Of a stretch of DNA of 64,000 nucleotides, positions 10,282 to 22,840 are shown one piece after another. Location: assembly GCA_963920765.1 (NCBI GenBank), contig OY987246.1, positions 4,528,501 to 4,592,500 on the forward strand. The letters run 5' to 3'. The notes beneath the pieces are model-generated. The model was not told the DNA's origin, did no database searches, and worked only from the letters and a program-made list of their open reading frames with translations. The stretch's first letter is position 1, and each line of letters starts with the position of its first letter. A program made the translations under genes and the position numbers. Source of the stretch: Ulota crispa. Taxonomy: Eukaryota > Streptophyta > Bryopsida > Orthotrichales > Orthotrichaceae.

Positions 10282-11455
10282 TTAGAAGGATACTGGAAGA
10301 TGAATGTATTATGTCGTGAAAAGATTGGAAACTCCTTCCAAAATTGATACTGGATTGTAAATTATCACCTTTTCAAAGCGATGTCTCGCTTTCAGCTTTT
10401 ATCATTACCTTTCAAATTATCTTTTAACAGTCTCCTCCTTCAAGCTAGTATTCAAGGTTGCCACTCTGACACGAAAAAGCTGTATTTTCTGTAAAACTTA
10501 TTTGATCTCCACAACCCGTAAAACAGGTGACTAACTAAATGGATTTGGTTACGGCTTGTGACAAGATCTGGAGAGGCAGACGACACATATATTGGACATG
10601 AACCTAAGAGGGCGGACAACATTCCAATTCCTGCATCCATCACGGGATGGATGAAATGCACTTAGCACCTCACTGGAGTCCTAAACGCTCCTCCACCGTC
10701 CCAGACTATGCAGAACATCCTGCAGCCCTGCACTATACCCTTTCACGCCAGCACACTAATTCAATTATCCTCGAGCATTGGAGTCATCGCCTGTACCTCA
10801 CTTGTCTCATTCAGACTACTTCGCCTGATTTCTATACACGTAGACGCAAAGAACGTCCGATCCACAAAATAACAGGACATCTCCATGACGCATACGCTAC
10901 TCACATACCTCACAGCACGACCACTACGGCATTCCGCTCACGCAATGCACTTCCTCAACACAATCTCAAAAGCGGAACCACGTCCATCCCAAACGAACAC
11001 AGGAATGGGCGGCGTGCCCAACCCAGATCACTGTTCACCACTCCACTTTGAACTGTCATTGTTTCATAACACCTGCACAATAGTACGGGGCCCATACAAA
11101 GGACTGCACAATGTGGGATACATCTCGTAAATGCAATTTATTCCTACTAACTACCTGTCGGTTACAAAAAAATCATCCCCCTACAGAACGGATCAACACC
11201 TGCTTCATTGTGCTCCTGCTCATCGAGTCCTGGATGCGTGCTGGCATCGTCTGCCAGCACAGGTGTTGGACAAAACGACGTCCCCCTACCTCTGTACCCT
11301 AGATACATAACCACCCCTTCCTTTCACAAACGAGCACCGCACGGCTTCCCCCAACCAGGATCCTCATTACTCTTACACGTTGAGCAAGCCTCCACTCGTG
11401 CTCTCGCTCTGCATCTCCTGTAAACGCTCACGCTACCTCGCATCCAGCTCTCGCC
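10282..11455 (-). other. 3' flank of VAP27
   Basis: No other gene seen. From about 10640 the plus strand becomes C-rich, so the VAP27 sense strand is G-rich. This matches the gene itself and suggests at least part of it is its 3' untranslated region. No clear poly(A) signal was found. Confidence 0.35.
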
Positions 11456-14410
11456 CTAGCCTCCCAGAAGATACCCTACCAGCGTTCCCAGCAGGCCCAC
11501 CAGTATGACGAACAAAAACGAAAACCCCGCCTGCAGCTTCTGAACATCTTTCACCCCTTCTCCCCCGGATCTCAAACTCCCACTCTTGTAAGATTGCTGC
11601 ACAAACAACCACACGGCCCACTCAGAAACTCCAACAACCAAACCTGCCTACCTCCACCAACCATCTCATCCGGCACCGAAGGATCACGTCACATCACATC
11701 TGTTCCACGATCGAACACGCCCTCCTGCACAACATCATTCGCCCTCACTGAAGCCCAAGCAGCTCTGGCCACGATCACCATTATGCAAAACGGCACTCAC
11801 CAACTCTTGCAGAAGGTTTCGGCTTTGTTGGACAGCCTGATTCCGCTCCACCGTCAGAGCATCCAGAGCGGCCTTTGTCTGTTGGGACCCACACTTAGTT
11901 AGTCACAGACTCCATTACCAGAATATGTTTGCAGATCCATATTGTGCATAAGAAAGCCGATAATCCTTCCGCACCACAAATATTTTGATTGTTACTAAGC
12001 CTCAAACTTCGTCATAAATAACATCTACTGCCTCGAAAAAAGGCTGCCCAACTTTTACTCTCCACGAACGAACTATATGAAAGAAACCACATGCGTCGGT
12101 ATAATCCCACGCACTCGGCAGCAATAACGTGTCCTACCTCGTTCAGCTTAAACTTCCACTCGCTTTCCGTTTTAGCAGGTTGCTGCGACACACGAAACAA
12201 CTGTCAGCCTTATATATGCCGTCCAAAGCCCCCTTCAAACTCAACCGAAACATTCCCTGTCACCTAATGCGAGCAGCCACCGTGACCAAAGATCAGCAAG
12301 CCCGCTCGTGTACCGGATCCAAGAGTAAATGGTGTCGCTCTCCGTTATCTACCGCCGGAGACGCCTTCGGTGAGTTTCCCTCTTCCTCGTTCGATTCCGT
12401 GATAGGTGATGGTGGTTGAGGTGGCGAAACATACAACACCTTCAGCTTCGCCTCGTGCACGTCCTTCCCTTCCTCCTTGTTGAACTGCACCCATTATTTA
12501 CACAACTTCCACGCTTACATCCACACCACAAATAACGCCACGTCCAAAAACTACACTGACAAGATCTCACCACCAAAAGAACTCTACTTTATACATCTGC
12601 AGAGACTTGCTTCACAGCAGCCATCGCTGTATGTCATTAGGAAAAAAAAGACAGAAACGACAATGTGCTTGCATGTTGCCAGGCCCCTCAAATGGTTCAA
12701 CATACACTGCCACGACAAAAAGAGATACTCCTGACTGGAAGATCACGATGCACCAAATAACTTGTAGCGCAGAAATAAGGTTCGAGGTCGGAGGAAACCC
12801 AGACAAATCCAGCACAGTCCATCATGAAATCACAGGACCACTTACAACACAACCAACATCTGGTCCCAGTATCCATTTCGAATCCACGACATCCACTTTA
12901 CCAAGTCCCAAAATCGGAAAACCGGAAAGAGCGACTGTACCATATCTTGAGTGGCCTCCTTCGAGGATGGTGCTATCACACTCTGCACCAGGAACTTGTC
13001 CTTGCACTGCATGTCCGGGGGAGCTTCTCGCTGGGCTTGCATTGTCACTGCAAACATGACCCCCAGGTTCAGCCTCCACCTTTCAATTTTCACTCAAGAC
13101 CACGGGGCCCACACAGATCATGTTTCAAAAATCACCGTTCACATAACCACGCCCTGCGTTCCTGTCAGAAAACATTCAATCGCGAAACCCGACGAGAGAT
13201 GTTACCCGTGACTTCCGCACTGCTGCGCGGTTGAATGATGCCGGTATTCGGTCGCACACAGTACTTCTTCGGAGAAGTAGTCTTGACCTGAAAAATGATA
13301 TGCACATGTGCCATTAGGCAAACGAGTAACACAAAAGCACCGCATTCACCGAATGCTGACCTTCCAACACATTCCAGCGGATTCACTCCGGAGCAAAATG
13401 CCATCGCCAGTTTCAACCCTCCCAACGTGTTGCACCTTGCCATCGGACAATCGTCACCGACTACCTCCAAACTCTAATCCTCCGCTCACTTGACCTTTCG
13501 CAATCAACCTCCTTCAAAAATCATTGAAACTTCGGATCCAGCAAAATCATCCTACACGTGCTCGATAGGAGAAGATAGCACTACAAACGAGTTCACTGAT
13601 TCTGTGTACTATACACTACATTTCCAGTACGTTTGCACTCGTATAATCCCGTAAGGACCAGGGTTCCGAGCACTAATAATCACCTTGAATGCCACATGAC
13701 TGTCGGTGGAGTTCACAAGCCGAAGTGACGATGATATCAGCTTCTTCAGCTCAACTGTTACATAGCCACGACAATGGTTATCGTCGGCACAACGTTGAGA
13801 GCAGCAATGCAAAGTAGAGAACCCCTAATATAAAATACACCATTTGTGAACATTCAATTCCTCTGGTACGAATTCTTGGTCATTCCAAATCACGAACAGT
13901 CCAAACTACTCAAAGCCATCACTTCGGGCCCCGTCTCTTGTACGCTACTTCACAAAGTTCACCGTCACATTTCCTCATAAAGGCAAACGTTACTGGCTCG
14001 ACCTATTCCATCGTCACTGATGATCACTCCAGAACTCAGGTGATGGAGCTTCATGCTACTATAACTTGTCGGGGGCACTTCCAACACATTTGCATAAAGA
14101 TGTCACCCCTTCTATCAACAACAAAATCGAGGTAAAAGACCCTATTAAACCTAAAATCAGTTCTTGCAGTGTGGCATACCAACGCACTGCCAATCCTCCT
14201 CCCGAATCAGATGCGCGTCCATAAAATAAACCTCAGTCATAACACCCTCGATGCGAGATTACTTCGATGATCCACAAACCCGGGGACGATGCAGTGCTCC
14301 ATTAGAACATAATCGCATACAAAGGGCGAATGCGCCAGAAAGGGAACGAAAAAGAGCGTACATGGAAACTTTAGCTCCCCAGGCTGGATGGAGAGCAGTT
14401 CGGTGGGCAT
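11456..14410 (-). CDS. VAP27: VAP27-type VAMP-associated protein
   Basis: Seven exons join in frame to 232 residues: 14410-14362, 13754-13684, 13287-13206, 13047-12941, 12484-12314, 11878-11801 and 11596-11456. All junctions are GT-AG. VAP27 proteins sit in the ER membrane and bind partners carrying FFAT-type motifs, tethering the ER to the plasma membrane and cytoskeleton. Exons 1-5 give the MSP domain: start MPTELLSIQPGELKFPFELKK, then KTTSPKKYCVRPNTGII (the conserved FFAT-binding surface) and QREAPPDMQCKDKFLVQSV. A Pro-rich linker (PPQPPSP) follows, then a short heptad region (exon 6) and a C-terminal membrane anchor FSFLFVILVGLLGTLVGYLL. The length fits the family (about 220-260). The introns are GC-richer than the surroundings and free of MITEs. 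It appears intact. The coiled coil is short, so one small exon could have been missed. Confidence 0.9.
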
Positions 14411-15284
14411 GGTTGCTTCCCCTAATTCCACCCCGTTCTTTGCGCAACGTTCACCACCACTCTTCTGCACCCGAGATGCAATTTACGTCTCGATAGCACC
14501 TTCAACAGCCCCTGGCCACAAACCACTGCATCACAACCAGCAAACCACTTCAAATTCTGACAAATTACGCACCTACCATCTCCCGCAAAATCACTCGTCA
14601 GGAGTATTTCAACCGTAGGGCGAACAGCACGTGATCGACCGGAAGATCGACATGGAGAACGATACAGCAGACACTCGAGCGGGACGGACCGAGTACTACT
14701 GCGACCTATCCAGTGCTGTTCGATCGGTGTATTCCACTCATCCCGGCCGACACCACAAGTTGGAAAACCGACGAGAACGCCACATAGAAGAATTCAGAAA
14801 CAATCGACGACGATCTCAAGCCACTACGACACTCATCCACCACTCCGAGGCTGCACAAGCCGCAAACTAGGGTATACAAACAGCCACTCAAAACGCGAAT
14901 CCTTGGGCACTCAAACAGCACTCCACACCAACCGAAAACCCTAACCTAAATAATCAAGCCTGCACAACCACACGCAGCACACACCGACCATGCGCTGGTC
15001 GAATCGCCAACCTCAGGGTTTCACCGAAACTGGCCGAGCATTCTAACCTGGCTCAAAACGGCCGCCGATACGCTCTAAGAAAATCGCACAAAATTGAGCG
15101 AGCGGTGAGAGCATGGGGGAAGCGAAGGGTACCAGCGAAGCGCGACCACGGCAAATCTGGAGATGGACGGGACGGAGAAGGAAGGCTGCAGGGCGGGACA
15201 GAGAAGGACCTAAGCGAACACACGCGTGTGACAGGGTGCCATCGAGGTGCCAGAGAGAAAAGCCCTCTCCTTGGCCCCCGGGAG
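14411..15284 (-). promoter_or_regulatory. VAP27 5' leader and promoter region
   Basis: Immediately upstream of the VAP27 start. GC-rich, with no recognised coding exon. Open frames on both strands here are by-products of composition. No TATA box was identified with confidence. Confidence 0.35.
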
Positions 15285-15285
15285 C

Positions 15286-15355
15286 CTATCGCCGTGGGGC
15301 CTATCGCCGTGGGGCCTATCGCCGTGGGGCCTATCGCCGTGGGGCCTATCGCCCG
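15286..15355. repeat. 15-bp GC-rich tandem repeat, 4-5 copies
   Basis: The unit GCCTATCGCCGTGGG is repeated in direct tandem with almost no divergence. It lies about 0.9 kb upstream of VAP27 at the edge of the GC-rich island. The unit length is a multiple of three, so all frames stay open, but no gene is supported. Confidence 0.9.
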
Positions 15356-15414
15356 CAGAACCCGTGGGAAGCGGGTTCACCGGCATTGCTCACCTGGCCC
15401 GGACGGGATCTCGG

Positions 15415-15832
15415 TAAGGTTGAAGCACCCAAAAGCGACACTTACCTCAGATGTGGTAATTTGGAGGGTGTTTTAAGAATGTAATGGCATCTGTTTGTTA
15501 GGAAATATGTACAAATTCAAGTAAAATTGTTTTTGGAATTTTTTGAAATTGTATGAATAAATTATGAATTATTGAAAGCAATTTTTTAGATTGACCTATT
15601 GTGGACACTAGACCCCTGAAAAAGAGACAATAAAAAAACAATATTATGACAACAAAAAGATCATGTCACATCTAATTGTAAATTGCCACCTACATAGTTT
15701 ATGTTCTCTTATGTCAAATTGCGTGTTTGATTTGGGTGCATGTATGTCTTGTTTGGGTGCAGGAGTGCTTACTTTAGGTTTAATTTTAGATGTTGCTAAA
15801 TGGCTAGTGTCACTTATGGGTGCTTCTACCTT
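15415..15832. mobile_element. AGGT-ended TA-flanked MITE, about 418 bp
   Basis: The ends TAAGGTTGAAGCACCCAAAAG and TTATGGGTGCTTCTACCTT are inverted. The interior is collinear with 61580-61999 (CGACACTTACCT, ATGGTAATT, GACAACAAAAAGATCATGTC, GGGTGCATGT). Confidence 0.75.
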
Positions 15833-15881
15833 TGTCCAAGAGGTTCTTAAAGAAAATCAGTGCATTTCTAAGTTTCGTTAA

Positions 15882-16419
15882 CCCCTAAATGCCCAAGGGT
15901 GAGGGCAAAATATAGATGCGTAATAAAATGATATTTTCGTAACTTTGATGAAGTTTGCTCCAAAAGAAAAAGCAAGGAGCATGATATTTTGTAATTATTA
16001 ATGCAGTCACACATTCACAAAAATTTGGATTCTTATCTGATGAATTTAGAAGCACTTATTATTATATATTCATCAAAATTAGAAATTTTATTCATAGAAT
16101 CTAAATTTTGGTATGATTGATTAAAAATAGACATTCTATTGTAAAACTCAAAAATGAAATATTTTTGAAGTAGAGAACGTTATTGATTTCCAAAAATAGT
16201 AAATTTTATAACACAATCAAATACCAAAGTGTTTGTTTTTGGAAAATTCTTCTTGGTGGAATTTAACTTGGATTTATGTGATTCAAATTGGGTTGGAAAG
16301 TAAACTTGCTTTCCTATTTGAAAACATTTTGTATTTTCTCAAATCTTCTTTTTTTGCATCTTAGGCTGCCCAAAAGAAGGGCAATAATATAAAAAAATGG
16401 TTGATTGGGCGCTTAAGAG
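15882..16419. mobile_element. piggyBac-like element E, one end decayed
   Basis: TTAA at 15878-15881 is followed by CCCCTAAATGCCCAAGGG, identical over 17 bases to the ends of element D at 22841-23740. The far end GGGCGCTTAAGAG before TTAA 16420-16423 is mutated but keeps the inverted pattern. Confidence 0.6.
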
Positions 16420-17015
16420 TTAAAGGACAAAATTTTATTTTCCCTTAAGAGCTGCACAAAGCTCATATTTTTTCTTGGAATAAATTTACCTTTTCTAATT
16501 ATCATTAGCTAAATTGTTGGGATTTTGAATTGTTCTTTGGCACATTTCCAACTTGTGATGTATGTGATAAAGTTTCTTTTTTCCTATGTTATGCCTTGAA
16601 AGTGGTTCATGCATAATTTAGGATTCCATAACTTAATGTCCTTGGTGTGGGAGTTGTATTTGGCCAAGCCCCCACCTTCTTGTGATCAAGGATGTTGCTT
16701 TTGGAAAATGCTTGGATCCAATATACACTTCACTCATTTCCCAAAGGGTGGTTAGTACAACAAACAAAGCACATCTGATTGAATGCAATTCACTATTCAC
16801 TATTTTGAGAATCAATTAAGCCAAACAAATATGGAGCAATATTTGGACTAAGGCCAATTAAGGAAATTAAGTAACTTAAATAATTAGCATATAAAAACCA
16901 AATCCTTACTTTCATCATCAATGATATGATCAAACTCCTCATCTAGCCCTTTCAAAACAATTCTAAACATGACATTTACATTCTTACTCTAACTTTATAA
17001 CATAACCTGGCTTAA

Positions 17016-17240
17016 CCCTTAAACCACCGAGGAGCCCTTTGCGGCTAATACGGTATTTCATATTTTCTTGTATTTGGAATGCATCCACACCTTTACTACA
17101 TTTGAGATCAACAAAGAAGTTAGAATATAGATCAATGCGGTTCTAGAGAGCTAGTCAAGATCTCAAATCAAAACTTCTTATTGGTAGCAAATGCATGTTA
17201 TACGGCAGCGTATATATGCTTCAATACGTAGAGCGGTTAT
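17016..17240. mobile_element. TTAA-flanked family F copy, 225 bp
   Basis: TTAA 17012-17015 precedes CCCTTAAACCACCGAGGAGC. The right end TACGTAGAGCGGTTAT abuts TTAA 17241-17244, which is also the left target of element A. The interior is about the same as 5551-5782. Confidence 0.7.
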
Positions 17241-17244
17241 TTAA

Positions 17245-18169
17245 CCCCTAAAGGATTGTTGTCCTTTTGGAGGACAGGTGGGAGTTCGGGCATGTACCTT
17301 TGGATAAGTTACTTTGTGTGATTTTCTGAAACTTTTATTGAAGGTGGGGAATTCAAAGATCTACACGGGCATCTAATTTTTTCCTCATTCCGACAATTAT
17401 TGAAGGAGTTACGCAAGAATTTTTGAAAAGTTGAGGAGGACTGCCCGCCCGGGCAACCCAAAAACTTCTGTAAAAATGATTTTTTTTAAATTAAATTTTG
17501 AAATTGGTTCTTTAAATTTTTTTATAGGTGATCAGCTTTGAACAATTTAGTTTCAATTAATGAGATCAAAGTTATGAGGAGTTTTTGTTTGCGGGCAGTC
17601 ATGGGTTCTCTATTCTAAAATAAACTTTCAAGTCCTTCAATTTACTCAATTTTCATTATTTTGGAAAAAGAGTTAATCCAAAGGAAGTAGATTGTTTATC
17701 ACAACATTTTGACCATTAGGATTTGCAATTTTCATTTTAATAATTAAATTCTTAACAAATTAGTGATTTGACTCATTCTCTACTTCTTTTTACTTACTGG
17801 TTTTTCCCATGTGTTGTGTAGTTCCAATTGATTTGAAAATTCTCCCACACATAACTAACTTGATCTCCTACATGGGAAAAATAAAGCGCAAAGTTGCTTA
17901 GAGCAATTATTTTCATGTAAGAATGGTCAAAAGCTTCTGAAATTTTGGGGCAGCATGAAAAAAAACTTTTCTTTTCACTTTAGATGTAAATATCTCACTC
18001 ATGTCCATCTAGAATGACCTGATTTTTTTCCACAAGTACCTAATCCAGTCTAGGGCAAGATCCTACAGTTGGATTTCCCAAATTTTCAAAAAAACTACCT
18101 TCTTACTAACCCCCAAAAGTGACAATTTTGAATGATTTTCACTGAAAAAATGGCTCAATTCTTTAGGGG
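17245..18169. mobile_element. piggyBac-like element A, 925 bp
   Basis: The flanking TTAA sites are 17241-17244 and 18170-18173. The inverted end CCCCTAAAGGATTG pairs with CCCCTAAAGAATTG. A full-length opposite-strand copy lies at 62108-63027 and a diverged one at 25807-26718 (shared TTTGTTTGCGGGCAGT). No protein is encoded. The TTAA target and CCC-starting ends indicate the piggyBac superfamily by established criteria. Confidence 0.75.
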
Positions 18170-18180
18170 TTAAGGGTTAA

Positions 18181-18691
18181 AACAAATTAGACTCAAAAAC
18201 ACAAAAAGGAGAAAATTAACTCCAAGTTCCTCTCACGCAACTACCAGTTTATGCCATCTGTAGACCTAGTTTTATTTTATTTGTAAACTTTTATTTTTGT
18301 TTTTATTTATTTTATTTTATTTATATTTTCAACAAAATTTCCATCCTCTCGACTTAAAGTCATACAAAATATATCACAAGCTGTTAAGAAACCTAAATAA
18401 TAGTGAGATGATTAACCAAATTGCTAAGAATAAATTGCTGATACTATCCTCCCCAATTTTTTTCTTCGTTTCTCATTTTGGGGCCGGTACCCCATCTGAA
18501 TATTTTCTATATCACTCAGAAACCTTCAGAAAATTGGCTACGATGTATATAAACCTTGGCATTGGATCCGGGTCCTTTTTGACACGACCCGGCATGAAAT
18601 GATCCTCTTTATCGTTAGGCTGCCCTTGACTTCTGATTGGGTTGCCCGATTCCAATTTGGGAGGTGGCTGGCCTGCACGGACTCTACAGTC
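18181..18691. other. Unassigned stretch
   Basis: No gene recognised. 18480-18720 is GC-richer and contains direct CCGGGTCC- and GGGTTGCCC-like words. It may be the remains of another element. Confidence 0.3.
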
Positions 18692-18971
18692 TACACTGCG
18701 TTTGGGTTGCCCCATACCAGTTTTTTTTTGACATTTTACACTATATAAATATTTATTGTTCCTACAATAAATTTTGTCAATAATTCAATAAATAAAATTT
18801 AAGGGATTGACAATTACAACAAAGTTGTAGAAAAATAAATAGTTGCATCCAGGTCATAAACCATGTGAAAAGTTAAGTATTTAGAGATTTGCATGTGCTT
18901 CCAAGTGGCCAAGTGATGATTCATAAGGTAACTTTTCAAGATAAGGCAACCTAAATGCAATATTCAATGTG
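18692..18971. mobile_element. TACACTAAATA-ended MITE, copy 1
   Basis: It starts TACACTGCGTTTGGGTTGCC and ends GGCAACCTAAATGCAATATT. The interior TTGACATTTTACACTATATA and CATAAACCATGTGAAA is shared with 20180-20489, 22735-24331, 33935-34246 and 63080 onward. Length and inverted ends fit a small non-autonomous DNA transposon. Confidence 0.65.
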
Positions 18972-20179
18972 ATTATGCCCATTTTTGTTGAATTCAACAT
19001 TGTTTTGGTATTTTCATTGGACTAGAACCTCCCATGTTTGATAAGGAACCCCACCTATTGGATAAGAGTGTTGTAATATGATTTGTGCTGGGCTAGGAAC
19101 TATTTACATTTAAGGATGCATTTCTTAGGCATGGAAGCTTAGAGAATTCTAAGGGCCGCTTTACAAGGTCATGAAAACATGGGGACATGTTAACCAAAAT
19201 CTCAGCTCAAATTAAATGGTCTCAAGAACAGCCCCAAGCATCCATTATAACATGAATATAATGAAGTTTAATTATCTTATGTGTAAAGATCTCAAGGCAA
19301 AAAAGTTGAGGTTTTTAGAGCAAATTTTGAATTTTTTGTTGGAGAGAAGTGATTTTTTTTAAAATGCCAAGAAGAAGTATTGATATTTTTATTCCGTCTC
19401 AACATTGACTACCTCAAAAGATTTTTTTTTCAACAATTATATCTTAATAAAATCCAACAACGGCCCTTGGCCAAGATTTGACTTCCCATTTAGAACCCAA
19501 TTTCCCATGTTGAGTTGTCTCAAGTTTTGTCTTTTAAATATTAAATATGCTCTAAAAATTTGACCTTTACTCTTAGTATAAAGGCCTTAAGTTTGTTTTT
19601 AGGAATTAACCAAAGAGATGTCAACATTGGAAGCGTCAATGATTGGAAACTAGCCTTGACTTGTATTATTAAGTTGGCCTAAATCTCATGATGGACTTAT
19701 TGACTTTGACACCTTGCTTGTTGGGCCAAGGTGAAAAAGGTTTACTATTTTACAAACAAAGCGAAAGGTAAGAATTTGCCTCTAACTTGGAGATGGTCAT
19801 ATTCCTATTCTAAATCAAGCTCTTTGAATCCAAATGAAAATTCAAGATTTTGAGATTCAATTTTGCAATAATGAATTTTTAAACTCTTACAACCTCTAAC
19901 ATGTGAAAAAGTTGAGCTTTTTCATTCTAACCCCTCAAACAATATGATTTCAAAATCATTATGTCCACCATGAGATATAGTATTTTCATAAAAGCTTGAC
20001 CACATCAAATGAGTGTATACTACCATTGCTAAGAGTACATGTCCAGAGAATCTTTTTGCGGTTTTCAGACCTTGAATCATGTGCCATCCTCTCGGTATAC
20101 AGTTCGACAGAGTAACAACCGTGGTTGTCCGTGACTTTGATTTAGAGTGGCTACATCACCATCAAATGGGGTAGAAAAC
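18972..20179. other. Unassigned AT-rich stretch
   Basis: About 1.2 kb with no open frame, no defined repeat ends and no recognised gene. Confidence 0.4.
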
Positions 20180-20489
20180 TACACTAAATATTACATTTGG
20201 GCTGCCTCACACAAAGTTCTTGACATTTTACACTATATGTATATATCTCTATTGATGTTACAAGTAATTTTCATCAATAATTATTGCAATGTAATTATTT
20301 TTGAAAGGCATGATAACAACAACAAAGTTGTAAAAAATCAAATAAGCTATGTCTAGGTCATAAACCATGTGAAATCTTAATATCTAAGGAATTGCATGCA
20401 CCCCCAAGTGGTCAAGCAACGAGTCACAAGGTAACTTTTTAGGGTAAGGTAACATAATTATTAAGGCAACCTAAATGCAATACTTAGTG
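20180..20489. mobile_element. TACACTAAATA-ended MITE, copy 2
   Basis: The left end is TACACTAAATATTACATTTG and the right end CAACCTAAATGCAATACTTA. It is about 310 bp and collinear with 18692-18971 and 33935-34246. Confidence 0.7.
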
Positions 20490-20778
20490 AAGCAATGGTG
20501 TATACACACAACATTTGGGCAAAAAATTTGACTTCACTCATACAAATTTGGCATTTTTCATTTTCAACCAAATTTTTACTAAACCAGATCATATATTTTC
20601 TATATTTATACTACAATACGCTATAATTAATGTTTTTTTTTTTTTGTAAAATTTGACCAATTTTTTAACTAGTAGTTTCAAGTTCAACTTACTTTTATGC
20701 AATTTCAATTAGTCAGCCATACACTAAATGCTAAATGCTGGTTCTCCTTGAACGCTATGTGAAAGACAAATTGCAAAG

Positions 20779-21107
20779 TAAGGCAGTGTGCTCGTAAACC
20801 GTTCATCTAAGGGCTAAAATTGAATTTTGGGGAGGTGAAACTTTTTGAAATAATTTCAGCACATTTTCCTTGAAAGACAAAAGGAATTGGCATCTATCCC
20901 AAGTGTTTTCATATTTTATGGAGTTTTGTGGAATTAGTTATGAAATTTTAAAGTGGAAAGGTCATAGGTGCTCTAAAACCGCCCACCTCTCAAATGTTAG
21001 TTCCATGTACACTGTTGAAAGGCTATGAATAAGACATGTACCAATCGGGTACATTTGGGGAGGTGAGTGGTTTTAGAGCATGAGCGGAATATGAACAGAC
21101 TACCTTA
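20779..21107. mobile_element. AGG-ended TA-flanked MITE, about 329 bp
   Basis: The left end is TAAGGCAGTGTGCTCGTAAA and the right end GAACAGACTACCTTA. It is nearly identical through its interior to 24975-25304 (GAATTGGCATCTATCCCAAG), so both inserted or duplicated fairly recently. Confidence 0.75.
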
Positions 21108-21777
21108 GTGTTGTGCTCATCAATGCCACCTAAGGTAAGATTCTCTTAAACCAACTATCTAAGTGAAAGATGATGTTTGTACAAAAATCAAGCCAATTTA
21201 GGAGCTTGAAAATATTTTTGGTAGAAAGCCAAAGAAGAGACGGTTCAATGGTCATTTAATTTGAACTTTTTTATAGTTAATATGAATGAATTACAATTTA
21301 TAAAAGCAAAAGGTGCATAGGTAACTATTCTTAATCATAGGTGGTTTGTAAATGGAGCGCATGAGTCCTAAAAGAAACCACTATAAAGTTGAGAATGTTC
21401 CAATAAGGCTCTTAAAGTGTGCAAGCACCCATTAAATATTCTAATTCTCAAATTATGATTGAGAACACTTTTTCATTTATTTTAGTATGACATTTATTTA
21501 TATTTTATTAAAAGACAAATTTGAACACAATTATGACAATAAACACACTTAGTGGTAGCTCATGTCACTCTCCTTGAGGTTCTAAAACAGTACATGTACA
21601 AGTACAATTTCTGAACATAAAAAACGTGACCCATTTTAAGAAGTTGAGTACAAGGTTTTGGAAACTCCTATCTGGCGGTTCAAAATGACAACACGGTTTA
21701 TGAGCCTCTTTCCTTAATAACACACAATACATCTTCCAAATACAAAGATGTAAAATAAGAACAACAGCTCAACACGT
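21108..21777. other. Unassigned stretch with a possible MITE remnant
   Basis: No gene. 21550-21715 has weak inverted ends (TAGTGGTAGCTCATG and TTTATGAGCCTCTTTCCTTA) and may be a decayed AGGTAG-type MITE. Confidence 0.35.
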
Positions 21778-21781
21778 TTAA

Positions 21782-22001
21782 ACCAGTCTAATGTTTGAAA
21801 GGCCCTTTGCAACCATTACACCATAAGATATTTTTCTTGTATTTGAAATGGATCCACACCTTTATTAAATTTTATTTTAACAAAGCAATTAAAATATAGA
21901 TATCAGCAATTCTATTGCGCTATTTGAGATCCAAAATACAACTTCTTGTTGGTAGCAAATGTCAATTATAAGGCAAAATATCTACTATCCCCATAGGATG
22001 T
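21782..22001. mobile_element. TTAA-flanked family F copy, 220 bp
   Basis: The left TTAA (21778-21781) is followed by CCAGTCTAATGTTTGAAAGG. The interior TTTTTCTTGTATTTGAAATG matches other F copies. The right end abuts TTAA 22002-22005, shared with element J. Confidence 0.65.
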
Positions 22002-22005
22002 TTAA

Positions 22006-22676
22006 CCCTTGAATGCCCAACTGGTCTATTAATAGTTGTGGCCCCTTTACAATAGCTTTATAATGGTTTGTAGTAATGTGGCAAGTGCCCATCCATTATA
22101 ATATTGTTTTCAAAAATTGCAAAAGTCAACAATGCATAGTACCCTCATGAAAAATGCAAGAAAGACAAGATAGGACCTAATACACTATCTTTGAATCTTC
22201 TCACAATTTGGATTACCTAAAACATGAGTGCATTTGGTGAGACTTTTTTTGCCTTCCATGATGGATCATGCGTTTATGATCTATTAGGAAAATAAAAATC
22301 AGATGAAATACAAACTTTCCTGTGATGGGCTTGGTGCCTAGAGTTATGTTTTCTCAGTGGAACCTTTGATCTTCTCGTGGAACCTTGTAGAACCTTGTGG
22401 AACCTTTCCAAAGTTGGAAGTAGCAGTTAGAAGAGATAGTAGACAAAGCTTAACTATCTAGAACTGCCCCTTCAAACTGCACCTTAACATCTAGTCTCCT
22501 TATGCGTTACTGTAGTCTCGTAAGATATCTACCCAAAGTCGAACCCTAGCTCCTTGTTGAATTCTCTTATTTCTTTAGCATCAGTGCTCTCAAAGCTAGC
22601 CCACCACATTTCCCATCCTACAGGGTGTTTTTTTTGCCACTTGGGGGACAAAATTGTCATCTTGGGTGTTTAGGGG
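22006..22676. mobile_element. piggyBac-like element J, 671 bp
   Basis: TTAA sites at 22002-22005 and 22677-22680. The left end CCCTTGAATGCCCAACTGG pairs with the complement of CTTGGGTGTTTAGGGG. The interior differs from A, D and G, so this is a separate subfamily. Confidence 0.6.
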
Positions 22677-22840
22677 TTAAAAATTAAAGAGGTATTTGCC
22701 AACATTTCTAATAACCAATGAAACACAAACACTGTACACTAGATATTTTGTTTAGGTCACCCTAAACTAATTTCTTGACATTTTACATTATATAAATACT
22801 CATTATTGCTACAATAATTTTGTAAAAATATAATTCTTAA

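Noticed and set aside
10647..14870. Many plus-strand open frames of 60-150 codons in the GC-rich island
   Set aside because: They run antisense to VAP27 exons and introns and have low-complexity composition. They result from the scarcity of stop codons in this base composition.
15285..15360. A CRISPR-like or coding tandem array
   Set aside because: The units are contiguous without spacers, and the setting is a plant nuclear gene flank.
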